Positions 1-5,764 of a stretch of 5,890 nucleotides of DNA are shown one piece after another. This stretch comes from CAVSUR01 sp052143655 (GTDB lineage: Bacteria > Actinomycetota > Actinomycetes > Streptosporangiales > Streptosporangiaceae): positions 1-5,890 of the forward strand of contig JBKQSL010000037.1 of NCBI GenBank assembly GCA_052143655.1, written 5' to 3'. A model generated the notes under the pieces. That model did not search any database. It had not been told where the DNA came from and saw only the letters and a list, made by a program, of their open reading frames with translations. Position numbers and translations under genes: made by a program. Within the stretch, counting starts at the first letter, position 1; each line of letters opens with the position of its first letter.

Positions 1-199
1 TGAATTAGGCGATAAATGGCGATGCCGCGAGCTGGTGTTGCCCCGGGCGCTCTGGATGGTGCTCAAGCCGGCGTTCACTGCGAGCATGCGCACCGCGCTG
101 CAGCGCTGCGAACCGTGCTCGAGTCCGGTCGCTGGTGTCGTTGGTCCTGGCTGCGGGTGTTCGGTGCTGGCCCCTGGCGGCGGCGACTGTGCATGGCGG
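1..199. other. Non-coding stretch downstream of the transposase
   Basis: No convincing gene is seen here. Open frames on both strands have arginine/alanine-rich translations typical of shadow frames in GC-rich DNA. It holds the proposed left IS end (9-20) and a 12-base palindrome, GCGCTGCAGCGC, at 95-106, which lies about 95 bases past the transposase stop on the minus strand and could contribute to a weak terminator hairpin. Confidence 0.5.
9..20 (+). repeat. Candidate left terminal inverted repeat of the IS
   Basis: GCGATAAATGGC, read inward, resembles GTGATAAATAAC read inward from 2508, with 9 of 12 identities including GATAAAT. It is short, and the window gives almost no outside flank, so this is a tentative end. 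Confidence 0.3.
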
Positions 200-2458
200 C
201 TATCGAGCTGGGCTGGTCTGCGCTGGACGCTGTCGCGGCCGTTCATCGGCGGTGCTGCCGAGCAGCTGGTAGGTGATGGGCCGGGTGTCGCCAGGGATGC
301 GCGGCGGGGTGTAGCTGAGCTCGTCGATCAGGCAGGCCAGTGCCCGGTTGAGGCGGGGCTGCTGGTGCCGGTCGAGGGTGACCATGACCTGCTCGGGGGT
401 GTAGGTGATGGTGCCGGCCTGGTGCATGAGGCTGCGGGTCAGGGCCCGGTACTCGTTGTTGTCCTGGAGGTAGGCGTTGAGGTGGTCGGCCAGCCAGGTG
501 TCGGCGTTGCAGGCCAGCAGCCGCAAGACCATGACCAGGCCGCGGCGGCGGGCGCGGAGCAGCGCGCGCCTGGCGCCGGGGCTGATGACGTTTGCTGGCA
601 GTTCGGCGGGGATCTTGCCGCGGGTTCTGGTGAGCTGGGTGAGGTTGTGCTGCGCGGCGGTGATTTTCTGCTCGGCGGCGCGGATGGCGGTGTTCTTCTC
701 GGCGATGGTGAGGGCGGGGTCGGCGGGGATGGCGCCCAGGGTGCGCTGGGCTTCGGCGAGGCCGGCCCTGGCGGCGCGGATGGCGGCGTTGGCGCGGTCG
801 CGTTCGGGGTTGCGGATTAGCTTGGTGTTGTCGGTGATCTGGGCGTGGTAGTCGACGAGCCAGTCGATGCCGTAGAAATCCAGGTACTTGAAGGCGTTCT
901 CGATGATCCACCGGCCCTTGAGGGCGAACAGCAGGCCGGGGGCGGAGGCGACCAGGTCGCTGGTGAGGATCTGCAGCACTGGCCGCAGGTGCGGGCAGCC
1001 GGCTGCCCGCGGGCAGGTGCATCCGGTGGTGTCCTGGCATTCGCAGAGGGTGAGCTGCCGGACGGGGCCGTCGTAGTCCCTCAAGGAGATGATCTCATCG
1101 GCGAGGACCACGCTGATGGTGTCGCGGCCGCGTTTGACCTGGTGCACGGCGGGGGCGGCGGCGGTCGCGGCGAGGGCGCCGCGCCGGTAGGTGACGAAGT
1201 CGATGTCGCGGGCGCGGCAGGCGGTGAACGCCTCGGCGCAGGCGCCGCCGCGGTCGAAGCCGAGCAGGATCTTCCCGCCGGGCACGATGGCGCGCAGCTG
1301 GTCCAGCCCGGGCTGCATGGTCTTGGCCAGGCTGGAGGGCTCTGCGGTGGTGAAGCACACCGCCCGGCCGCGGGCGTCGGTGAACAGGGTGTCGGCGCGG
1401 CCTTTCTCGCACCGGCCGCGCTTGCCGTTGTGGCCCTTGGCGACCGGCCTGGCGCCGCCGTAGGGCACGAAATGATCGTCGACATAGTAGATCCCGGCGG
1501 ACTGCCCGTTCAGCGCCAGCATCGCGCGGGCCAGTCCGGCTTGCAGTGCGGGGATGTCGGCCAGGTCGGCGGTGGCGGACAGGCGAGGCCGCAGGGTGTG
1601 CAGTTCCGGGGAGCGCGCCGCCCCGATCAGCGGCCCGGCCTCAGCGCGCACCAGGGTCTTGACCCCTTCGACCGAGTCGATCCCGAGGTTGAGCGCCAGC
1701 ACCGTGAAGGCAGCGATGTGGATCTGGTCGAACGAGCGCCCGGCCGCGCCGCGCAGGCCGCCGAGCACCGTCGCGGCGTTCACCTGGTCCAGGTAGGCGT
1801 GCAGCAGCATCGACCCGGCATACCGGGACCGGAACACCCCGCCGCCCAGCCGCGGCAGCACCAGCCTGCCGCCGGCCACGGCCTCTGCCTCGGTGTCGGT
1901 GCTGGTCGCGGTGTCCCCGGCGCCTGCCCCGGCGTCGGCGTCGCTGGTGGCCCGGGTGCCGGCCTGGCTGCGGGCGGCGGGGGTGGTGCCGAGCTCGCCC
2001 TGGATCGGCCGGGCCGCCTGCCGGGCGGCATCCTGCTTACGCAGCGCGATGGAGATCGCCGGCTGGGTGACCCCGAGCCGGGCGGCGACCTGCCGCTGCG
2101 ACAGGCCGCTGTCCAGCAGGGCGCGGGCCTGCGCCATCTTCGCGCCGGTCAGTTCCGGCGGGCGCCCGCCGGGCGGCTTCACCACCGCCGCTGATCCGCC
2201 CTTGCGGTACGCGGCATGCGCCGCGCGGACGGTCCGCGGCGCGATCTGGAAGGCCCCGGCGACCTGGCCGGCGGAGAACCCGATCTGGCGCAGGGTCACA
2301 AGGCCCAGGTTGCGCATCCCGGTGTCGTCTTCGGCGTACGGGCCGAACAGCAGCACCTCATCAGCGCTCACCCAGCACTCGCCGCGCCAGCGGTGCAGCC
2401 GCAGCGCCGGCACCTGGTCGGGCATCCCGGACAGGACGCTTCGCACCGCTCGGCTCAT
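200..2458 (-). CDS. DDE-type transposase with two N-terminal helix-turn-helix units (IS4/IS1634-like)
   Basis: A 752-residue protein that probably cuts and joins the ends of its own IS. Residues about 50-85 (GFSAGQVAGAFQIAPRTVRA) and about 104-141 (GLSQRQVAARLGVTQPAISI) are two helix-turn-helix units that should bind the IS ends. A low-complexity Ala/Thr/Asp linker (about 142-198) leads to the catalytic region. Candidate acidic residues are D327 or D328 (IYYVDDHFVPY), D402 (LGFDRGGA) and E520 (GRWIIENAFKYL). R516-x3-E520 fits part of the IS4-family YREK signature, but its tyrosine is a leucine. A cysteine cluster (C472, C474, C480, C482, C488) lies between the second Asp and the Glu and could bind metal. 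Residues about 550-612 are charged and helix-prone. The ATG at 2458 is the first possible start, since an in-frame TAG lies at 2470-2468. No strong ribosome binding site is seen. The frame is intact, so the protein may be active. The family assignment is the least certain part. Confidence 0.88.
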   Translation of the reverse strand: MSRAVRSVLSGMPDQVPALRLHRWRGECWVSADEVLLFGPYAEDDTGMRNLGLVTLRQIGFSAGQVAGAFQIAPRTVRAAHAAYRKGGSAAVVKPPGGRPPELTGAKMAQARALLDSGLSQRQVAARLGVTQPAISIALRKQDAARQAARPIQGELGTTPAARSQAGTRATSDADAGAGAGDTATSTDTEAEAVAGGRLVLPRLGGGVFRSRYAGSMLLHAYLDQVNAATVLGGLRGAAGRSFDQIHIAAFTVLALNLGIDSVEGVKTLVRAEAGPLIGAARSPELHTLRPRLSATADLADIPALQAGLARAMLALNGQSAGIYYVDDHFVPYGGARPVAKGHNGKRGRCEKGRADTLFTDARGRAVCFTTAEPSSLAKTMQPGLDQLRAIVPGGKILLGFDRGGACAEAFTACRARDIDFVTYRRGALAATAAAPAVHQVKRGRDTISVVLADEIISLRDYDGPVRQLTLCECQDTTGCTCPRAAGCPHLRPVLQILTSDLVASAPGLLFALKGRWIIENAFKYLDFYGIDWLVDYHAQITDNTKLIRNPERDRANAAIRAARAGLAEAQRTLGAIPADPALTIAEKNTAIRAAEQKITAAQHNLTQLTRTRGKIPAELPANVISPGARRALLRARRRGLVMVLRLLACNADTWLADHLNAYLQDNNEYRALTRSLMHQAGTITYTPEQVMVTLDRHQQPRLNRALACLIDELSYTPPRIPGDTRPITYQLLGSTADERPRQRPAQTSPAR

Positions 2459-2496
2459 AAGCCGATTCTATCTTCCCCGCCTCTCCGTTTACATAG

Positions 2497-2508
2497 GTTA
2501 TTTATCAC
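2497..2508 (-). repeat. Candidate right terminal inverted repeat of the IS
   Basis: GTTATTTATCAC on the plus strand is the partner of 9-20 (9 of 12 matches in inverted orientation). It lies 39 bases upstream of the transposase start, a normal distance for an IS end and its promoter. Weak on its own. Confidence 0.3.
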
Positions 2509-2556
2509 GCTTGGGATACGTTTCCGCAGCTCACGGCTTGATCAACTGACTAGTTC

Positions 2557-2563
2557 AGGAGGT
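2557..2563 (+). promoter_or_regulatory. Strong Shine-Dalgarno-like AGGAGGT without a well-placed start codon
   Basis: AGGAGGT is a near-perfect ribosome binding site, but the first usable start of the integrase frame, ATG 2585, begins 21 bases after it, which is too far for normal initiation. No ATG, GTG or TTG in the integrase frame lies between them; a CTG at 2564 is directly adjacent and too close. The site may be a remnant of the original gene start or chance. Confidence 0.35.
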
Positions 2564-2584
2564 CTGAGACTCCGCGACGGCGTT

Positions 2585-3734
2585 ATGAAACGCGGAGGTA
2601 CCTGGTCGTATGTGATCCGCGTCAAGGACCCTGAGACCGGAATAAGCAAACCCCGATGGGTCGGCGGCTTCACCACCGAGGAAGCCGCCAAGACCGCGCG
2701 CGACAATGCCCGGGTGATGGCCCACCAGGGCCGGTACATCGACCGCAGCGGCATCACGGTAGCCGCCTACCTCGATGAGTGGATCCAGGCCCATTCAGTC
2801 GAGATCAAGCCCAAGACGCTTCAGGACTACCGGCACCTGATCAACCGGCACGTCCGGCCGCACATCGGCGGACTGCGGCTCCCAGGCCGTCACCCCGGCC
2901 CGCCTCACCAGGCTGTACCGTGACCTGCTCACTGGCGGCGGCAGGGACGGCACCGGCCTGTCGCCACGCACCGTCTCCTACGTGCACGCGGTACTGCGCA
3001 AGGCATTCCGGGACGCGGTGGTCGTCGAGCAGATCCTGCCGTCCAATCCGGTCGAGCGGGCCAAGCGCCCGCGCCAGGCTGCCGCCGAGCCAGGCGTGAT
3101 CTGGGCTCCCGCCCAGCTTGCCGCGTTCCTGGCCACGGCAGAAGGGCATCGGCTGTCCGCCTTCTACCATCTGGCCGCCTACACCGGAGCCCGCCGCGGC
3201 GAGCTGCTGAACCTGCGCTGGCACGACATTGACCTGGCACGGGCAGAAGTCCGCATCACCGGATCCGCCGCCGTCATCGCCGGGCAGCGGATCGAGGGCA
3301 CTACCAAGAGCGGCCGGTCCCGCACCATCAGCATCGACCCCGGCACCGTCGAAGTCCTGAAAGAGCACCGCAAGCGGCAGGCCGCCGACCAGCTCGCCGC
3401 CGGACCGGAGTGGGCCGACGCGGGCGACTACGTGTTCCGCACCGCCTGGGGCCAGCCGGTCCACCCCGACACCGTGTCGTCCCTGATGACCGCGCTGATC
3501 AAGACTCACAACGACCAGCGCCCCGCTGACCCGCTGCCGCACGCCCGCTTGCACGACCTGCGCCATGTCCATGCGACCACCCTGCTGCTAGCAGGCGTCC
3601 CGGTGCATGTCGTCGCCGCCCGCCTCGGCCATGCCGACCCGTCCATCACCTTGCGGGTATACGCGCACGTCATCAGCGGCCAGCTCGCCGAGGCTGCCGT
3701 CATCTTCGCCCACGCGATCAGCACGGCTTCGTAA
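2585..3734 (+). pseudogene. int: Tyrosine recombinase/integrase, frameshifted
   Basis: This is a site-specific phage-type integrase that would recombine the element into and out of its tRNA attachment site. The reading frame is open from 2585 to a TGA at 2921-2923, while the matching continuation lies one base later. Skipping one base in CTCCC (2879-2883) restores family-like sequence (LRLQAVTPARLTRLYRDLL) and gives 382 residues. With that correction, residues about 5-50 form the arm-type DNA-binding domain, about 53-120 the SAM-like core-binding domain, and about 150-370 the catalytic domain. Catalytic residues are all present: R203 (TGARRGE), K241 (TTKSGRS), H323 and R326 (HDLRH), H349 (LGHAD) and nucleophile Y359 (RVYAH). 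The start is uncertain, with no ribosome binding site at proper distance. Without frameshifting, only a product from GTG 2982 could carry the catalytic domain (250 residues). A sequencing error or programmed +1 shift could also explain the break. Confidence 0.85.
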
Positions 3735-3748
3735 CCCGGAAACTGCCC

Positions 3749-3772
3749 GACAGCCAAGCCCTCAGACAGCCA
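3749..3772 (+). repeat. Two copies of GACAGCCA, 16 bases apart, near the integrase stop
   Basis: GACAGCCA occurs at 3749-3756 and 3765-3772, and the shorter GACAGC recurs at 3787-3792. Short direct repeats between an integrase gene and its tRNA target are candidates for integrase arm-type binding sites. Eight bases in a compositionally biased genome is weak evidence. Confidence 0.35.
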
Positions 3773-3797
3773 TCGAATATCGAGCAGACAGCTCGCT

Positions 3798-3818
3798 GTT
3801 AGCAAAGCCGTTAGCAAA
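3798..3818 (+). repeat. Tandem GTTAGCAAA repeat, 12-base period, encoding VSK-A-VSK in the integrase frame
   Basis: GTTAGCAAA occurs at 3798-3806 and 3810-3818. The period is a multiple of three and both copies lie in the integrase reading frame, giving VSKAVSKT. That suggests a former or alternative coding tail of the integrase rather than, or in addition to, a protein-binding site. Confidence 0.6.
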
Positions 3819-3866
3819 ACGACCGTCGTGAGGGAACACAGCAACGAAATAGGCCGATGAACTGGG

Positions 3867-3890
3867 CGCGCTCGGAGGGACTCGAACCCC
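3867..3890. other. Probable attachment site (att) in the tRNA-Arg 3' end
   Basis: The 3' part of the tRNA (acceptor 3' strand and T arm) faces the integrase gene, the standard position of the attB/attR core for tRNA-targeting tyrosine integrases. The core length cannot be measured because the second copy is outside the window. Confidence 0.4.
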
Positions 3891-3939
3891 CAACCTTCTG
3901 ATCCGTAGTCAGATGCTCTATCCGTTGAGCTACGAGCGC
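3867..3939 (-). tRNA. tRNA-Arg (anticodon ACG)
   Basis: A full cloverleaf of 73 bases folds on the minus strand: acceptor GCGCTCG/CGAGCGC, D arm GCTC/GAGC, anticodon stem TCTGA/TCAGA with loop CTACGGA, five-base variable loop AGGTT, and T arm GGGGG/CCCTC (one G-T pair) with loop TTCGAGT. The anticodon ACG (3906-3904) reads CGT and, once the adenine is deaminated to inosine, CGC and CGA. The discriminator base is G at 3867. CCA is not encoded. All stems are intact, so the gene appears functional despite being the probable integration target. Confidence 0.96.
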
Positions 3940-3952
3940 CGGTGCGGTGGAC

Positions 3953-3958
3953 AGTCTA
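3953..3958 (-). promoter_or_regulatory. Candidate -10 box of the tRNA-Arg promoter
   Basis: TAGACT on the minus strand fits the actinobacterial TAnnnT -10 pattern and lies 13 bases before the mature tRNA 5' end, so transcription would start a few bases upstream of it. No clear -35 is seen. Confidence 0.4.
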
Positions 3959-3979
3959 CGGTACACCGGGCACGCCCCG

Positions 3980-4016
3980 GACCGGGCCGCCGGAAGACGT
4001 CGCACCCGGGCCGGTC
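3980..4016 (-). terminator. GC-rich hairpin after the acyl-CoA synthetase gene
   Basis: GACCGGGCC at 3980-3988 can pair with GGGCCGGTC at 4008-4016 with one mismatch, closing a loop of about 19 bases. It starts roughly 30 bases past the synthetase stop and precedes the tRNA promoter. There is no U-tract, which is common for actinobacterial terminators. Chance pairing in GC-rich DNA is possible. Confidence 0.35.
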
Positions 4017-4044
4017 ACCCGGACGACAGCCGTCAGCGGCGGCC

Positions 4045-5631
4045 TCAGGACCAAGACGGCGTGATCGTGGCGCGCAGCTCGCGCTTGAGCAGCTTGCCGC
4101 TGGCGTTCTTGGGCAGGGACCCGACCAGCACCACGTGCTTGGGCACCTTGAACGTGCCGAGCCGCTGGCGGCAGTGCGCGATCAGCTCCTCCGGCGTGAC
4201 CGACTGGCCGGCCCGGACCACGACCGCGGCGGTCACGGCCTCGATCCACTGCGGGTGCGGCAGCCCGAACACGGCCACTTCGGCGACCGCTGGGTGCTGA
4301 TAGAGCGCTTCCTCCACCTCGCGGCTGGCCACATTCTCCCCGCCGGACTTGATCATGTCCTTCTTGCGGTCGACCACGGTCAGGTAGCCCTCGTCGTCCA
4401 GCACCCCGAGGTCCCCGCTGTGGAACCAGCCGCCAGCGAACGCCTCCGCGGTCCGGTCCAGGTCCTTCCAGTAGCCGAGCATGGCGTGCGGGCTGCGGTG
4501 CACGATCTCGCCGGTCTGGCCCGGCGGCAGCGGCCATCCGGCGTCGTCGACGACCCGCGTCTCCACGTTCAGCGCGGCCCGGCCGGCTGATCCGGCCTTG
4601 CGGACCTGGTCTTCAGGCCGCAGCAGGGTGGCCAGCGGTCCCATCTCGGTCTGCCCGTAGAAGTTGAACAGCCGCACTTCCGGCAGCCGGGCACCGAGTT
4701 CCTTCAGCACCTCCACCGGCATGATCGACGCCCCGTAGTAGCCCTTGCGCAGCGACGACAGGTCCCGGCGGGTGAAGTCGGGGTGACGCAGCAGCGAGAT
4801 CCACACGGTCGGCGGGCAGAACAGCTTCGTCGCCCGTTCCGCCTCCACCGCCTGCAGGATCGCGGCCGGGTCGGCGCCGGGCAGCACGATGTTGGTGGCG
4901 CCGAGGTAGATGCCCGGCGTGAGGAAGCAGTGCAGTTGCGCGCAGTGGTACAGCGGCAGCGAGTGCACCTCGACGTCGGCGGCGGACATCTCCCCGTCCA
5001 CGATGCAGGAGACGTACTGGGCGATCAGGCTGCGGTGCGTCAGCATCGCGCCCTTGGGCCGGGACTCGGTCCCGCTGGTGTAGATGAGCTGGGCGAGGTC
5101 GTCGTCAGCGACGCTGACCTCCGGCGGCGCTGGCCCGTCGGCGGTCATCCAGTCCGGCACCGCCTGCCAGCCGGGCGGCGCGGGGCCGCCGCGGTCGGGG
5201 ATCACGCCGCGCAGGCCTACGGCCCGGTCCAGCCCGGCGAGCGCCTGCTCGGCCACCGGCACCAGCACGTCCTCGGCGATCAGGCCCACGGCCCCGGAAT
5301 GCTCCAGTATGTAGCCAGTCTCGTCGGCGGTGAGCATGAAATTGATGGGCACCGAGATCGCGCCGAGCCTCGCGAGCGCGAAGTAGGCGACTACGAACGC
5401 ATGGTTATTGTGGCTGAACAGCGCCACCCGGTCGCCCGGGCCGACATCCCGCGCGGCGAGCGCGCCAGCCGTCCGGCGGACGGTCGCGTCGAGTTCGGCG
5501 TAGCTCTGCCGCAGATCCCGGTAGACAATCGCGGTCTTGCCCGGGTACCGGGCAGCCGACCGGCGCAGCAGGTCGGCGATCGAGTGCACCCGAGCGTGCG
5601 CGATCAGCGGAGCGTTGTGCTCGGCCGGCAT
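4045..5631 (-). CDS. Acyl-CoA synthetase (fatty acid-CoA ligase, AMP-binding family)
   Basis: A 528-residue ANL-superfamily enzyme that should activate a carboxylic acid, probably a medium- or long-chain fatty acid, with ATP to an acyl-adenylate and then to its CoA thioester in the cytosol. The P-loop signature is at residues 182-193 (LIYTSGTESRPK). Further motifs are PLYHCAQLH (226-234), NFYGQTEM (323-330), GGWFHSGDLG (400-409, D407 binding the ribose), DRKKDMIKSGGENV (421-434) and the catalytic lysine K513 in NASGKLLKREL. Length and motif order match FadD-type synthetases, and no membrane segment is seen. Start ATG 5631 is chosen because AGGAG lies 5 bases upstream; an ATG at 5706 would add 25 residues of low-complexity sequence and has no such site. 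The gene appears monocistronic, between terminators. The substrate cannot be read from the sequence; aromatic or short-chain acids remain possible. Confidence 0.93.
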   Translation of the reverse strand: MPAEHNAPLIAHARVHSIADLLRRSAARYPGKTAIVYRDLRQSYAELDATVRRTAGALAARDVGPGDRVALFSHNNHAFVVAYFALARLGAISVPINFMLTADETGYILEHSGAVGLIAEDVLVPVAEQALAGLDRAVGLRGVIPDRGGPAPPGWQAVPDWMTADGPAPPEVSVADDDLAQLIYTSGTESRPKGAMLTHRSLIAQYVSCIVDGEMSAADVEVHSLPLYHCAQLHCFLTPGIYLGATNIVLPGADPAAILQAVEAERATKLFCPPTVWISLLRHPDFTRRDLSSLRKGYYGASIMPVEVLKELGARLPEVRLFNFYGQTEMGPLATLLRPEDQVRKAGSAGRAALNVETRVVDDAGWPLPPGQTGEIVHRSPHAMLGYWKDLDRTAEAFAGGWFHSGDLGVLDDEGYLTVVDRKKDMIKSGGENVASREVEEALYQHPAVAEVAVFGLPHPQWIEAVTAAVVVRAGQSVTPEELIAHCRQRLGTFKVPKHVVLVGSLPKNASGKLLKRELRATITPSWS

Positions 5632-5636
5632 GGCGA

Positions 5637-5641
5637 CTCCT
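5637..5641 (-). promoter_or_regulatory. Ribosome binding site that fixes the synthetase start
   Basis: AGGAG on the minus strand, separated by 5 bases from the ATG at 5631-5629. It favours this start over the upstream in-frame ATG at 5706. Confidence 0.75.
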
Positions 5642-5677
5642 GGCAGTGCGGGCGGGCGGACCCCGCTACCTGGGGAC

Positions 5678-5706
5678 AGGCTAGTCAGCGCCGGCGATCC
5701 CGTCAC
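5678..5706 (-). promoter_or_regulatory. Candidate promoter of the acyl-CoA synthetase gene
   Basis: On the minus strand, GTGACG (5706-5701) as a -35 box and TAGCCT (5683-5678) as a TAnnnT -10 box are separated by 17 bases, a good match to the actinobacterial housekeeping pattern. The start site would fall near 5671, about 40 bases before the ATG. It overlaps the rejected upstream ATG, which supports the shorter protein. No operator palindrome is visible next to it. Confidence 0.5.
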
Positions 5707-5736
5707 CGGGGACTGACAGGCGGCCTGCCCGGCCAG

Positions 5737-5764
5737 GACTCCCGGCTCAGCTGAGCCGGGAGTC
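5737..5764 (-). terminator. Perfect 28-base palindrome at the end of the right-hand gene
   Basis: GACTCCCGGCTCAG (5737-5750) is followed directly by its exact reverse complement (5751-5764). The transcript can form a stem of at least 12 base pairs with a four-base AGCU loop. The stop codon of the incoming gene (5749-5747) and its last five codons lie inside the stem. No U-tract follows, as usual for actinobacterial hairpin terminators. It insulates the synthetase promoter from upstream transcription. Confidence 0.7.

Larger units (their letters stand above)
9..2508 (-). mobile_element. Insertion sequence carrying one DDE transposase gene; ends tentative
   Basis: The unit is built around the 752-codon transposase gene at 200-2458. 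The ends are placed at a weak inverted repeat: GCGATAAATGGC at 9-20 and GTTATTTATCAC at 2497-2508, whose reverse complement is GTGATAAATAAC. They agree at 9 of 12 positions and share GATAAAT, an AT-rich word that stands out in this GC-rich DNA. That would give an element of about 2.5 kb, reasonable for a transposase of this size. No target-site duplication could be confirmed because the window starts only 8 bases outside the proposed left end. The presence of an IS is well supported by the gene; the borders are not. Confidence 0.4.
2459..2584. other. Intergenic region between divergent transposase and integrase genes; contains the probable IS edge
   Basis: The stretch changes composition: about 2487-2508 is AT-rich, unlike its neighbours, and holds the proposed right IS end. 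TAACCT (minus strand, 2500-2495) fits a TAnnnT -10 box for the transposase, but no matching -35 is visible. For the integrase, TTTACA at 2488-2493 resembles a -35 box but has no convincing -10 at the right distance. The palindromes TTGATCAA and ACTAGT lie close to the integrase. No excisionase gene is present here, although many related elements have one directly upstream of the integrase. Confidence 0.4.
3735..3866. other. Integrase-tRNA spacer with in-frame remnant of a possible integrase tail
   Basis: This spacer has no separate gene. In the integrase frame it is open for 41 codons after the TAA at 3732-3734, up to a TGA at 3858-3860, and includes VSKAVSKT. It also contains two copies of GACAGCCA. 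The region is where integrase arm-binding sites would be expected, but none can be proven by eye. Confidence 0.45.
1..3867. mobile_element. Right end of a decayed tRNA-Arg integrative element (inferred), with an IS inside it
   Basis: A tyrosine integrase gene ends 132 bases from the 3' end of a tRNA-Arg gene, and everything to its left in the window is mobile DNA. Tyrosine integrases of actinobacterial integrative elements commonly sit next to the attachment site and recombine into the 3' part of a tRNA gene, so the tRNA end near 3867 is the probable right border. The left border and the second att copy are not in the window; I saw no second copy of the tRNA 3' sequence. The integrase is frameshifted, so the element is probably no longer able to move by itself. 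The extent given is inference from gene layout. Confidence 0.5.

Noticed and set aside
845..2194. Long plus-strand open frame (449 codons) opposite the transposase
   Set aside because: It is antisense to a well-supported transposase. Its Gly/Ala/Val-rich translation lacks domains and results from GC-rich codon bias.
2216..2584. Upstream extension of the integrase frame to 2216
   Set aside because: The extension overlaps the transposase N-terminus and shows no integrase-like sequence; similarity begins near ATG 2585.
3735..3866. Short repeats near the tRNA as a CRISPR array
   Set aside because: Repeat units are 8-9 bases, only two or three copies, and have no uniform spacers or cas genes nearby.
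3811..4005. A 64-codon minus-strand open frame containing VAQRIEHLTTDQKVGGSSPSERA-like sequence
   Set aside because: This is the translation of the tRNA-Arg gene itself, a spurious protein often seen over tRNA genes.
4536..5085. P-loop TSGTES instead of TSGTTG in the synthetase as a sign of lost activity
   Set aside because: Glu at this position is accepted in the AMP-binding signature and is common in this family. The catalytic lysine and the other motifs are intact.
5632..5706. Longer synthetase start at ATG 5706
   Set aside because: The extra 25 residues are low complexity, overlap the likely promoter and lack a ribosome binding site, while ATG 5631 has AGGAG at 5 bases.
4783..5754. Plus-strand open frame (323 codons) opposite the acyl-CoA synthetase
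   Set aside because: It is a shadow of the synthetase reading frame, rich in Arg/Gly/His/Val and without recognisable motifs.
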